Source: Roseiflexus sp.
GTDB taxonomy: Bacteria > Chloroflexota > Chloroflexia > Chloroflexales > Roseiflexaceae
NCBI GenBank assembly: GCA_025062325.1
Contig: JANXAL010000076.1
Location: 18,227-82,226, forward strand
Length of the DNA: 64,000 bases
Direction: 5' to 3'
Positions 55,679 through 64,000 of the stretch are shown piece after piece; positions within the stretch are counted from its first letter, which is position 1, and the number at the start of each line of letters is the position of its first letter. The position numbers and the translations under genes are program-made. The notes beneath the pieces were generated by a model, which did not search any database, was not told the origin of the DNA, and saw nothing but the letters and a program-made list of their open reading frames with translations.

Positions 55679-58213
55679 CTACCGACCAATGATCGGCATG
55701 CGAATCGTCACCACTTCATACCCTGGATCCAGTTTCACGATCAAACTATTTGCTGTCGTGAGGCTGCCGCCTGCGCCATAGGTCTCTTGGCTCGCATTAC
55801 CTGCGCCGTCGAGCGCCTTGACGTACACGCGGTACGTGCCGTCCTTCGTCAGGTCTGGTCCAAACCCGTTCCTCGGCGACGACGCCGTGCGATCCAGCAC
55901 GCCATCGAACAGATTGAATCGCACCCGAGCGCCAGCAACCGCATTCGGAACCTCAACCGCCTGCCAGCGCAGATTGTCGAACGTCAATCCGCCATGGGGC
56001 AGCGGCGGATACCGCGTCGCTGCGTCCGGCTCTTTCCCCAGATATTCCACCGCGATCCAGAGGCCCCAGAACTGTTTGGTCTGGTCGCTGGAATTCGGCG
56101 GGGTTTGGGTGTTGACATATCCGCGCTCAGGAACCGATTCCCCACGTCGATAGAGATTATCGGTGACAACGATGTCGGTGATGATCAGCGTCCGCAGAAT
56201 CGTCAGCGTATTGGTATCCGCTCCCAGGACGGTTCGACTGAGATCCATCACCGGACGCCCTTCGCCGTTGTCGCCTGGCGGATCGTACACCATACGGCGC
56301 GGAAGAGTGAACGAGTTTCCAGCGCGGTCAAACACCTGGATTCGGAAGCGCGTTTCTCCGGGCGCAAGCGGAGCGCCTGGCTGCAGCGGCGGGAGCGGCA
56401 GATTGCTAGAAAACCACCCGCTCATGAGACCGCTTTGGAACAACGCATTGGCGTCATAGAGCACGTTATACGCTGTTAATCCCGTGCAATCGCCTATGTC
56501 AGCAATGCGCAGATGCATCTGAGGAATACGGGTATATCCGGGATCACCCCCTGATGCGCCTTCGCTGAAGAGATCGCCTGCGGGGGTGATCGGCGAGAAG
56601 GTTGGCGGAATGACGCCAAGCATCTTCGGGTTCATGACCTCAACCGCTGCATCGACTGGCGTCCCGGCGGCCGACGGATCAGCGATGAACGTCGCGCCGC
56701 GCCACTGCGGATCGAACTGACTGCGGTTATTGGCGCGCAACTGAACATTGATCGTCTGTCGGCACTGCTCAAGGTTGGCGATAGGTACGTTGTACACACC
56801 CGACCATGGCGTCGCTGGCGCATTCGCGTCCTGAGCATTCAGCACCACGCGTTGCTCTGCCGGCGTACATGTGGTCGATGGCACGATCGTCCCGACCACG
56901 GTCGGATCGCGCACGACCGGCAGGCTTATACCCGGCAGTGTATTTCCGTTCCCGATCGTGATGGTCTGCGCGACGCAGTTGTCGCCAGGCGTGCGGAACA
57001 GATAGTAGCGCATGATCTGACCGCCGGGCACGAACGCTTCCAGTGCGCCGTGGCCATAGGCCCAGTCGGAGACGGTGGCGGTCGCCATCCCGTTGGCGAT
57101 GAACACGGGACTGCTGCCGATGTAGTTGTTGGTGAAACTGCCGTCCGGCAGGCGTTTCGTGTAAAAATACTCGCTGGCGCCTTCCCGCGCGCGCACCCAG
57201 AAGAAGTGCAGGCTTCCCGTCTGGTCGGCGGCAACGGCGACCGTGCCGCGCGATTGCACATTGTTGATCCGCGACCGGGGCCAGTTGTTGGGGCCTTTCC
57301 GCTCCGCGAAGAAGACATCGCCCTGATCGGCGCCGCCGGTTTCCAGTTTGCGATCCAGGCGGCGATAGGCCACAAAGATGGCGCCTGACGGCGCAATCGC
57401 CATTGTCGTGTCAAAATAGCGATCCAGGCTGTTCTGCGCTGCAACCGTTTCACGCGTCGCCAGCGCCGCAGCCCCCGCTTTGGTCGAGTCCCAAATGCGG
57501 GCGTACACGGTCGCGCTGGTCACATAGGCGATGCCGAGCGCGCCGTTCGGACCGACCGCGATCGCCGCCTGTCCATACGCCTTCTCCCGGTTGCTGCCAT
57601 CGAGATACTGGCGTCCAATACATCCCTCGCCCTGGGCATTGCAAATGGTGAAGTAGAACGACTCGGGATCGCGCCAGGTAATGACCACCTCACCGAGCGA
57701 CCCATCAGCGAATGACCGGATGCCAACCTTCGGCGTCACCGGGAAATCGCCGCCTTGATACACCACCCGGGGGCTGCCCCACGTCTGACCGCCATCATCG
57801 CTCCGTCGGAAAAAGATGCGATTCCCGTCCCGGTCGAGCCAGACGACGACGACCACATTCTGATTGTGCCACGCAGTGGCCACATCGGCGCCGGTGTAGT
57901 CGGTCTGTCCGCTGGAATCGCCAAGATCGACCGGTTCCGGGAAGGAGACCGACGAGTCCGGTTTTCGCCAGTAGAACGTATCTTTGCGTGGTCTATCGCC
58001 GTTCACGGCAATCGCGTGGACCGTATTCGTGGTCCATGATGCAGCGAGTTCTCCGAATTTCGTATAATTACTGCGCGGCAGGTCGGATGTGCCGACCAGA
58101 ACCGGATTAACCGACTGGATCACCGGTTGGGCGCGCGCCAGGCGTGAAGGAAGCGCGACATGCACCGACGCCAGCAGCAGGCAGATCAGGAAGAAATTGA
58201 TCATTCGTAGCAT
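55679..58213 (-). CDS. Secreted protein with sialidase/BNR-like propeller repeats
   Basis: An 844-residue exported protein. The signal peptide is residues 1-28 (FFLICLLLASVHVALPSRL, then ARA-Q). The first 380 residues contain strand-rich repeats, one with a clear Asp-box (RRSDDGGQTWGSP), suggesting a sialidase-like beta-propeller. No complete sialidase active site is visible, so enzymatic activity is doubtful. The remainder is beta-rich, possibly immunoglobulin-like modules, ending in VVTIRMPIIGR. The function is unknown; it is probably a surface or secreted binding protein. Starts at 58213 or 58204 are both possible. It follows the next gene by 21 bases. Confidence 0.75.
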   Translation of the reverse strand: MLRMINFFLICLLLASVHVALPSRLARAQPVIQSVNPVLVGTSDLPRSNYTKFGELAASWTTNTVHAIAVNGDRPRKDTFYWRKPDSSVSFPEPVDLGDSSGQTDYTGADVATAWHNQNVVVVVWLDRDGNRIFFRRSDDGGQTWGSPRVVYQGGDFPVTPKVGIRSFADGSLGEVVITWRDPESFYFTICNAQGEGCIGRQYLDGSNREKAYGQAAIAVGPNGALGIAYVTSATVYARIWDSTKAGAAALATRETVAAQNSLDRYFDTTMAIAPSGAIFVAYRRLDRKLETGGADQGDVFFAERKGPNNWPRSRINNVQSRGTVAVAADQTGSLHFFWVRAREGASEYFYTKRLPDGSFTNNYIGSSPVFIANGMATATVSDWAYGHGALEAFVPGGQIMRYYLFRTPGDNCVAQTITIGNGNTLPGISLPVVRDPTVVGTIVPSTTCTPAEQRVVLNAQDANAPATPWSGVYNVPIANLEQCRQTINVQLRANNRSQFDPQWRGATFIADPSAAGTPVDAAVEVMNPKMLGVIPPTFSPITPAGDLFSEGASGGDPGYTRIPQMHLRIADIGDCTGLTAYNVLYDANALFQSGLMSGWFSSNLPLPPLQPGAPLAPGETRFRIQVFDRAGNSFTLPRRMVYDPPGDNGEGRPVMDLSRTVLGADTNTLTILRTLIITDIVVTDNLYRRGESVPERGYVNTQTPPNSSDQTKQFWGLWIAVEYLGKEPDAATRYPPLPHGGLTFDNLRWQAVEVPNAVAGARVRFNLFDGVLDRTASSPRNGFGPDLTKDGTYRVYVKALDGAGNASQETYGAGGSLTTANSLIVKLDPGYEVVTIRMPIIGR

Positions 58214-58234
58214 TCCACAACCTCCCTCAGGTGC

Positions 58235-59020
58235 TTACGGCGTGGTCACGCGCACATGATCAAAGAGCATGCCGCCAAGCGCATACGTGAAGAGCCCCGC
58301 CTGACCGCTGGCAAAGGTCGGATCGCGGGCGTCAAGGACGGTTTCGCCATTGATCGCAGCGCTGATCCGGGCGCCCTGGACCGTCATACTGATATGATAC
58401 CAGCGGCGCCGATCATATCCGGGCATATCGCGCGACGCCAGCGTGGTCGCTTTCCCATCAACCACCCGTTCCAGCATGACTCTGGGAGCAACAGGATAAT
58501 CGTTCGCGATGACCATAAACCGGTAGAAATTCGACCCCTGCCGTCGCGCAACCAGACCAGCAGCGGCATTGAACTGATCGTAGAACCACGCACTGATGGT
58601 ATAGTCGGTCCAGTCCGCGTCGCCGACGACGGCCAGCGTTTCATGGGGGCGCGGATCGCCGGTTGGACCGGCCGTGCCGTTCTGCGCGAGTCGCCCGTCG
58701 CGCACCATCCAGGCGGCGCGGTCTTCGGGCAGGACAAAGGCGACGTCCACGATCTCCCATGCCGGGCTCACCTGACCTCCGGCGCCAGCGTCGAAGGTGT
58801 CAGCAAAGAGGATGGTTCCGCTTTCCTGCGTTCCAGCCAGATCGGCAGGCAGGGATGGCAGCGGGGCAACCGTGGGCGTTGGCGGCGGCGGCGGGTCATA
58901 GAAGATGGGCGCCTGCGCTTCGGCGCTGCTGCGCTGCTGCGGCGCACTCATGACCAGAAGGGCGATAAGCGTGGCGGACATCATACCCGCCAGGATCAGC
59001 GAGAGGCGTTGTGATTTCAT
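58235..59020 (-). CDS. Secreted LamG/jelly-roll-like protein
   Basis: A 261-residue exported protein: signal peptide with hydrophobic core LILAGMMSATLIALLVM (cleavage near residue 36), a Pro-rich linker (PPPPPTPTVAPLPS) and a jelly-roll domain (about 70-260) of the concanavalin-like, 3-keto-disaccharide-hydrolase-related type (ILFADTFDAG...DWTDYTISAWF...FDHVRVTTP). No catalytic residues can be asserted; a carbohydrate-binding or structural role is likely. It is co-directional with and just upstream of the BNR-like gene. Confidence 0.75.
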   Translation of the reverse strand: MKSQRLSLILAGMMSATLIALLVMSAPQQRSSAEAQAPIFYDPPPPPTPTVAPLPSLPADLAGTQESGTILFADTFDAGAGGQVSPAWEIVDVAFVLPEDRAAWMVRDGRLAQNGTAGPTGDPRPHETLAVVGDADWTDYTISAWFYDQFNAAAGLVARRQGSNFYRFMVIANDYPVAPRVMLERVVDGKATTLASRDMPGYDRRRWYHISMTVQGARISAAINGETVLDARDPTFASGQAGLFTYALGGMLFDHVRVTTP

Positions 59021-59398
59021 ACCGTGTGGCGAAGCGGTATTCGTGGCGCATCATTCCCGAAACGCTTCGCGCTCCTCCTTTCCTATCGTGCTGGTTCGTC
59101 GCTGAAACCAGATAAGATCGCTCAGGGCACCCGCCATACGAGCGCCCTGCGGGATTGTTCAAAGGTGGACTGATAAGCGAGGGGAAAAAGTACAGATAAC
59201 CGGCGATAAGCGGCATTGGGAGAACCTCTGCGCACGAACCCAACGGTCGTCACGGATTACAGAAACGTAGCGTACAGTTGGGTCAACCCGACTTTAGGCG
59301 TCGACTACTTGCGACGTTTCTTTATGTCATCTTACCCTCTTCCCGGCGCCTATTCTACCGTATTCCTTACCCTCTGGCAAATCAGGAAGAGATGCGTA
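59021..59398. other. Intergenic region, no gene recognised
   Basis: A 378-base gap with a short inverted repeat GTTGGGTC-AACCCGAC (59277-59292), probably a relic of a dispersed element. No convincing gene, RNA or terminator is seen. It must contain the promoter for the LamG/BNR pair. Confidence 0.35.
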
Positions 59399-61522
59399 TC
59401 AACGCTTTTCCGCCTGAACCAATGTGAACAGACGCGCATCGAAGACTGCGATGCTCACCGTGCGACCTGGGACGTTTGGATCACGATCAGCAGGCGCCCG
59501 CAGCAGAAGGCGATGTTCGCCCGGCGGCGCTAGCAGACGCACCGCTATGCCCGACGCTTTCGGCTGAATGGTCAGCGTTTCCAGCGGTTGGTGATCAAAT
59601 AGTATGAGCGCCTGGCGTCGTGTTTGATACGCTTGAAGGTACAGGAACAGATGAACCGGCATATCGAGCTGGCTGGTATTGACCAGAATGATCTCCCCTT
59701 CTTCGCCCATCCAGCGCCAGCGTCGCTCGCCATGGCGCTCCTCGGGATGCCAACCGCTGCCGAAGGCGGCATAGACGAACGGCGCAGCATCGATCAACGG
59801 TACAATATATGCGCTTATGTCTTGGTCAACATACACTGGCGGAAGATCTCCCACCACCTGATGTAACGCTTCCCTCGCCTCAGAATGACGTTCGATGGGA
59901 ATCTGGCGCCAATGGACGATTATGTGTCGAATGCCATAGGCATTCAGTTCCATCAAACGATCATCAGCAGGAACAACGAAGAGGTGCGTCGTATCGGGAC
60001 GCATGCGCCAGAGCTGGCGCACGCCAGGAGCGTACTCTGCGAACGGGTACAGCGGGATGCGCGAGACAAATCCTCCAACCAGCGGTTGCCCATGGATCAT
60101 CTGTGCCTTGAGCGGCGCACTCGACTCAAATGGCGGCGGCAATTCGACCACAGCGCCTGGTTCGGCGGCAATGCGTGCATAGTACGGGTGCACGCTGAAC
60201 GAATGGGTCGTCCAATGGGGCGGAGCGAACTCAAAAGCAATCAGCGCTGCCGCTACTCCCATCACTGCATTGCCTGACCGCAACGAAACGCGCGCCGATA
60301 GTTCACGCAAGCCAAGCGCCACAAGCGGCGCTAACGTCAGCGTTGCAATTACGACGAAGTGACTGGGACGACGCGCAAGCTCCATCCCCGGTATCGCAAG
60401 CAGAATCTGATACGGCAATGGAATGGTTGTGCGCATGATGCCGATTTGAACCACCGGACCCAACGACAGCGCTATGGCTGCCAGTCCGATGACTGCCCAG
60501 CGCCACGCTCTGGTGCGCGCCAGCGCCAGCGCAACCGCCGCCAGCGCCAGCGCCGTGTAGCCAAGAGCGACATTCCACGCGCCAATGTATGGATGCCACG
60601 TGCGCACCAGCGCCTCGATTGCGCTTCCCCACAGGGGATGAAGACCATTCGGAAGAAACAGATCGAACAGATTCGCGGAACGTATCAGAATCCGGTCGAG
60701 TGGATTGGCGGGATTAAACCAGGGGTCGCTGATCGCCAGCATTGCGCTTGCTGCCCGTGGGACGGCGATCAGCAACGGCATGAGCAACGCCGCACCGCTT
60801 CCGGCGACCGCTACCAACTGGCGAAGCATCGGGACGCGCCGCTCACGCGCCGCGCCCGCCAGCCAGATGGCAGCGAAAAAGAGGCCATAGATTCCGAAAA
60901 AGAACAAGTAGTACCAGCTTGTGTACCCCGTCAGCGCCAGAAAAACGCCAGCGACCAGCGCGTCGCGCAGCCGCAGCTCCTCAACCGCACGCAACAGGAA
61001 GAATGCATAGAACGCTGCCCATTGCAGCGTAATCATTTCCAGTTGACCATCCCAGATTTTGGTCAGATGAAAAGGCGAAAAAGCGAAAACAGCGCCGCCG
61101 ATGAACGCCGCCAGACGATCGCCGCTCACCCGCAATGCCAGCGCATACCCGCCAATACCAGACAGAACCAGCGCAGTCAGAACCGCCGCGTTGTATGCTG
61201 CGATCGGACCGAACAGCGCAGTTACCGGCAGAAACAGCACCCCATTGCTAATATTGAGGGTTTGCAGCGTCAGATCGACACCCTGCGGATAGAACAGCAA
61301 GTTGGTGAAGAACGGATTGGTCGGCGTTGTCAGTGCGCGATGCGCCCACCAGAGATTCCAAACATTCTGCCACCCATCAACTTCTGCAATTGGACCTCCA
61401 AGAATAGCAACGCTGAACACCGGCAGCACTGGCGCCATAACGATCAGACTGAGCGCCAGGTAGCCAAGGGCAGGCAGGGTATAGGCGCTGGTTCGAACTC
61501 TCTGCCACATAGGCTTATGCAT
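59399..61522 (-). CDS. Polytopic membrane protein, glycosyltransferase-like (GT-C/YfhO-like)
   Basis: A 707-residue protein. The N-terminal two thirds hold about 11-13 membrane helices, with an early extracytoplasmic motif GGPIAEVDGWQNVWNLWWAH that resembles GT-C enzymes using lipid-linked sugars. The C-terminal 250 residues are a soluble, beta-rich domain. The ATG at 61522 overlaps the methyltransferase stop by eight bases, with AGGCGAGAA in front. The longer frame (start 61561) runs inside that gene and is rejected. It may work in surface glycan assembly; donor and acceptor are unknown. Confidence 0.75.
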   Translation of the reverse strand: MHKPMWQRVRTSAYTLPALGYLALSLIVMAPVLPVFSVAILGGPIAEVDGWQNVWNLWWAHRALTTPTNPFFTNLLFYPQGVDLTLQTLNISNGVLFLPVTALFGPIAAYNAAVLTALVLSGIGGYALALRVSGDRLAAFIGGAVFAFSPFHLTKIWDGQLEMITLQWAAFYAFFLLRAVEELRLRDALVAGVFLALTGYTSWYYLFFFGIYGLFFAAIWLAGAARERRVPMLRQLVAVAGSGAALLMPLLIAVPRAASAMLAISDPWFNPANPLDRILIRSANLFDLFLPNGLHPLWGSAIEALVRTWHPYIGAWNVALGYTALALAAVALALARTRAWRWAVIGLAAIALSLGPVVQIGIMRTTIPLPYQILLAIPGMELARRPSHFVVIATLTLAPLVALGLRELSARVSLRSGNAVMGVAAALIAFEFAPPHWTTHSFSVHPYYARIAAEPGAVVELPPPFESSAPLKAQMIHGQPLVGGFVSRIPLYPFAEYAPGVRQLWRMRPDTTHLFVVPADDRLMELNAYGIRHIIVHWRQIPIERHSEAREALHQVVGDLPPVYVDQDISAYIVPLIDAAPFVYAAFGSGWHPEERHGERRWRWMGEEGEIILVNTSQLDMPVHLFLYLQAYQTRRQALILFDHQPLETLTIQPKASGIAVRLLAPPGEHRLLLRAPADRDPNVPGRTVSIAVFDARLFTLVQAEKR

Positions 61523-62327
61523 TTCTCGCCTGCCGACACGTTCTTGGACGCTGCGCCACAACCAGGAGCATCGAACGCGCTGGCGGAATTGCGCGCGTTA
61601 CTCCCCATAGCAGCGCCTTCGCCAGCCAGCGGTGCGGGTAACGGAGCAGGCGGGACCATTCCAACCCCACGCGCTCCCAGGGATCGCCGTAGACGCGACG
61701 CCGGACCACTAATCCCGCCTGGTCGAGCATCCAGCAGAGTTGCCGCATGCTGTACAGCCGGCTGTGGGTGTAATAACGCTCCTCCGCCTTCAGTTGCGCC
61801 CATCGCTGGAATTCATCATCACGCTCAAACGGACGCATGAGCAGCACATCCGCCAGCACGCGCAGTCGGCTTTTCAGGTAGAACTGGTTCGGCGTCGAAA
61901 TCAGGAGATACCCTCCTGGAACCAGCAAATCCCGTATCGTGGCCAGCGCATCGATCGGCGGATTGGAAAGATGCTCGATGACTTCCGAGAAGATGATGAG
62001 ATCGAATGACTCCGGTGAGTATGGCGGCGGCTCAGTATCGATATTCCAGCGACGCACGTCGACCCCTAGTCGATGCCACAACTCCGCCCGATGCGCCGGA
62101 AACAGATCGGTGCCGCAGACCTGATACCCGGCGCGCACGAGCGCCTGCGTGAACAGCCCTGGATTGACGCCAATTTCGAGAACACGACGCCCGGCGTCCA
62201 ATGGTATGGCCGCCAACAGCATGGCGAAACGGTTGCGGTGCAAACGAAAATAGTCGCGCTTGCCATCCGGTGGAATGGCCGCTTCAACATCGGCAAGGAT
62301 GCGGTTGATGCGATGTCGAACAATCAC
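61515..62327 (-). CDS. Class I SAM-dependent methyltransferase (Methyltransf_23-like)
   Basis: A 270-residue methyltransferase. Motif I is RVLEIGVNPGLFTQALVRAG (about residues 48-67), then the acidic VCGTDLFPAHR, FDLIIFSEVIEHLSNPP and LLVPGGYLLISTPNQFYLKS. This group is common in O-antigen, lipid and glycan clusters. The C-terminal part contains a conserved-looking RYYTHSRLYSMRQLCWMLDQ. It overlaps the following membrane glycosyltransferase-like gene, so the two are translated together, which supports a glycan-modifying role. Confidence 0.88.
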   Translation of the reverse strand: MIVRHRINRILADVEAAIPPDGKRDYFRLHRNRFAMLLAAIPLDAGRRVLEIGVNPGLFTQALVRAGYQVCGTDLFPAHRAELWHRLGVDVRRWNIDTEPPPYSPESFDLIIFSEVIEHLSNPPIDALATIRDLLVPGGYLLISTPNQFYLKSRLRVLADVLLMRPFERDDEFQRWAQLKAEERYYTHSRLYSMRQLCWMLDQAGLVVRRRVYGDPWERVGLEWSRLLRYPHRWLAKALLWGVTRAIPPARSMLLVVAQRPRTCRQARNA

Positions 62328-62360
62328 ATGCGTGATTGTATCACAACCCCGCCCGCTCCA

Positions 62361-63683
62361 TTACAACATCCCTCGTCCCTTCAGCTCCAGATACTTCTCA
62401 ATAACTGCCACGCTGAGCCGATCAGCAGGGACATCGAGGGTCAGCACGCCGTTACGGTGCAATGTTTCAAGGATGACGCGCCGCTCCGCTAGCAGCATTT
62501 CCGCCACGCCGCGCCGATACACATCGCTTGCCTCAGTCGGCGGTCGCCCAACGAGCCGGATGACGTTCGGGTCGGACATAACCACGCACAGGGGAAGGTG
62601 ACGTCGCGCCAGGCGCGCCATGTGCACGATCAGGTCGCGTGCCGCATCGAGCGTCACTAGATCGGTGAACACGATGATCAGTGATCGCCGCCTGTGCCTA
62701 GCGCTCAGATAGGTCAGCGCACGGGCATAGTCGGACTCGACCGGCTCAAACTGTACGTCGTACAACGCTTCAAGCATGCGATGGAATTGGCTTTTGCCGC
62801 GTCTGGGCGCCAGATAGGTGCGCACGTCGTCGGCGAAGGTCAGCATACCGGCGTGATCACCTTTGAGCGTGACAACGTAGGCAAGCAGAAGCGTGGCATT
62901 GATCGCGTAGTCGAGCCTGGCAAGGCTGACATCGCCATCTTCGACCGGGGTGCGCATCAGTCGTCCGGTGTCAATCACGCTGATGACGTACTGGCTGCGT
63001 TCGGTTTCGTACTCAGCAGCGATTGGCTTACCCCTTCGAGCCGTCGCTTTCCAGTTGATCCGCCGAAACTCGTCGTCGGGACGATATTCACGCAGACGCT
63101 CAAATTCGATTCCCTGCCCGAACATGCGCGCCGGACGCAACCCCATTTCGAGGAGCAGGCCTTTGCGTGCGAGCAGATCGTATTTGCGAATATCCAGAAC
63201 GTTTGGGTAGACCTTGAACGACGCCGTTGCCGGGTACTGCGCCTGTTGCACGAATGTGCCGAATGCGCTGTTGTAGCGGATGTTGATATCGCCAAAGACA
63301 TAATCGCCGCGACGCACCGGTCGCAGATGGTAGCGCACCTCGAGCAGCGCAAACGGTTCAACCTTTCCAGTAAGGATGGTTGCGTCAGCGGAAACATCGT
63401 CGGGATGCTCATCGCGGATCTGCAGGGTCAACGGACGACGGGCGCGGCTGGCAATGAGGATCGTCACCGGATTACTGGCGCCAAGTGAGAGGCGCAAGTC
63501 GTGAATGCGCTGAACCTCAAGCACGGCGGGCCGGTCAGTCAGCAGATAATCAGCGACCACCAGCGCCGCCACGACGAGCAGATAGGCAATGGCAATCCAG
63601 AGCATCAACGGCGCAATCGCCGCCCCGGCAACCAGCGCTGCGCCAGGTAGCAGGAGAAAATAGAGTCGCAGTGTCGGGATCAT
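62361..63683 (-). CDS. DUF58 family protein (vWA-like), partner of MoxR
   Basis: A 440-residue protein with two N-terminal membrane helices (about 7-50), a beta-rich region and the DUF58 domain, whose signature is GIEFERLREYRPDDEFRRIN followed by WKATARRGKPIAAEYETER. The C-terminal part is a vWA-like fold (SVIDTGRLM, LIIVFTDLVTLDAA). MoxR ATPase and DUF58 form a conserved pair thought to act as chaperones for assembly of other proteins. The MoxR gene lies just upstream here, separated by a heptamer repeat array that leaves no visible ribosome binding site. Confidence 0.9.
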   Translation of the reverse strand: MIPTLRLYFLLLPGAALVAGAAIAPLMLWIAIAYLLVVAALVVADYLLTDRPAVLEVQRIHDLRLSLGASNPVTILIASRARRPLTLQIRDEHPDDVSADATILTGKVEPFALLEVRYHLRPVRRGDYVFGDINIRYNSAFGTFVQQAQYPATASFKVYPNVLDIRKYDLLARKGLLLEMGLRPARMFGQGIEFERLREYRPDDEFRRINWKATARRGKPIAAEYETERSQYVISVIDTGRLMRTPVEDGDVSLARLDYAINATLLLAYVVTLKGDHAGMLTFADDVRTYLAPRRGKSQFHRMLEALYDVQFEPVESDYARALTYLSARHRRRSLIIVFTDLVTLDAARDLIVHMARLARRHLPLCVVMSDPNVIRLVGRPPTEASDVYRRGVAEMLLAERRVILETLHRNGVLTLDVPADRLSVAVIEKYLELKGRGML

Positions 63684-63691
63684 GCTTCAAC

Positions 63692-63893
63692 AGTGACGAG
63701 TGATGAGTGACGAGTGATGAGTGACGAGTGATGAGTGACGAGTGATGAGTGACGAGTGATGAGTGACGAGTGATGAGTGACGAGTGATGAGTGACGAGTG
63801 ATGAGTGACAAGTGATGAGTGACAAGTGATGAGTGACGAGTGGCGCGTGACGAGTGATAAGTGACGAGTGGCGCGTGACGAGTGATGAGTGAC
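63692..63893. repeat. Heptamer tandem array GTGACGA/GTGATGA
   Basis: About 200 bases of alternating GTGACGA and GTGATGA units (14-bp period), with variants GTGACAA, GTGGCGC and GTGATAA towards the right. It fills nearly the whole gap between the MoxR and DUF58 genes. The frames through it encode only Ser/His/Leu/Thr repeats. Confidence 0.9.
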
Positions 63894-63914
63894 CCCTAAC
63901 CCCTACCTCCTAAC

Positions 63915-64000
63915 TCACCGCGGCACATCGATCCGCGCTAGGATACGCGCTATCGCAGTATCCGGCGTCAATCCCTCGACTTCGGCTTCCGGCTTGAGAA
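63915..64000 (-). CDS. MoxR-family AAA ATPase, C-terminal end
   Basis: Only the last 27 codons are inside the window; the gene continues past the right edge. The frame reads LKPEAEVEGLTPDTAIARIL followed by ARIDVPR and TGA, which matches the usual C-terminus of MoxR ATPases (a lid-domain helix ending in a VPR/VPV tail). Its position directly upstream of DUF58 in the same direction supports the call. Confidence 0.7.
   Translation of the reverse strand, partial: LKPEAEVEGLTPDTAIARILARIDVPR

Noticed and set aside
59216..59533. 105-codon plus-strand open frame
   Set aside because: It overlaps the end of the membrane protein gene antisense, and its first part covers a relic of a dispersed inverted repeat.
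60359..61840. Plus-strand open frame of 493 codons
   Set aside because: Antisense to the membrane glycosyltransferase-like gene; Gln/Arg-rich shadow composition.
63550..63825. Ser/His/Leu-repeat protein on the minus strand
   Set aside because: It is translation of the heptamer array and runs into the DUF58 gene in another frame.

Overview
The window is chromosomal DNA of a thermophilic filamentous Chloroflexota bacterium, most likely a Roseiflexus. The reasons are inferential: G+C-rich codon use, secreted proteins with Thr/Pro linkers, a caspase/STAND-ATPase pair, two-domain PPK2 and tricorn-type protease genes, and many short dispersed palindromic and GA-rich repeats between genes. No ribosomal RNA, CRISPR array, phage module or transposase is visible. 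Two tRNA genes are present (Lys-TTT and Met-CAT), both with the CCA end encoded.

Layout. 1-6.1 kb: the start of a secreted protein (minus), then a 1,666-residue secreted ExeM/NucH-type nuclease. 6.4-8.4 kb: groES-groEL with a clear terminator, then tRNA-Lys. 9.1-13.6 kb (minus): a zinc-ribbon protein, glycogen synthase, a two-domain PPK2 and DUF507, closely spaced and partly translationally coupled. 14.4-19 kb: a SUOX-fold molybdopterin oxidoreductase with a winged-helix partner, an OmpR-type regulator, an aminotransferase, a small membrane protein and a methyltransferase. 19.2-22.6 kb: a tricorn-like protease. 23.4-27.2 kb: a peptide-type ABC importer (binding protein and two permeases, no ATPases). 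27.5-31.5 kb: pyruvate phosphate dikinase and a GT4 glycosyltransferase.

32.0-35.8 kb is the most interesting part: a two-gene island on the minus strand, bracketed by arrays of a CGGAT repeat. It encodes a caspase-fold peptidase with a glycine-rich segment and a helical tail, followed by a STAND/NACHT ATPase with HEAT-like repeats. Such pairs are proposed bacterial immunity or regulated cell-death modules. Both genes look 5'-damaged: the caspase reading frame is broken after its proper start, and the ATPase gene has an amber codon as codon 4. The proteins share a short glycine-rich motif.

36.3-44.3 kb: an MFS transporter, an AI-2E/PerM family protein, a nucleoside hydrolase, an OmpR regulator, an SDR reductase, an HTH-TM-M23 peptidase fusion and an ACT-domain malic enzyme. 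44.3-48.0 kb is a decay zone: remnants of a GH2 beta-galactosidase on the minus strand, a HAMP-STAS sensor whose C-terminus runs into repeat DNA, and a frameshifted membrane protein gene. 48.5-53.2 kb (minus): MarR, ABC half-transporter, deazaflavin-dependent reductase, ABC half-transporter; the catalytic motifs fit a heterodimeric multidrug exporter. 53.5-64 kb: a small monooxygenase, tRNA-Met, and a minus-strand run of cell-envelope genes (membrane glycosyltransferase-like proteins, two secreted beta proteins, a methyltransferase), then DUF58 and the end of a MoxR ATPase.

Repeats form several families: a MITE-like element with about 20-bp inverted ends; arrays of a 10-bp-periodic CGGAT motif; GGGGCAGGT palindromes, one cluster of which has invaded a coding sequence in frame; perfect long-arm palindromes; and a GTGACGA/GTGATGA heptamer array. 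Several genes end in or next to these repeats, and gene decay clusters with them.
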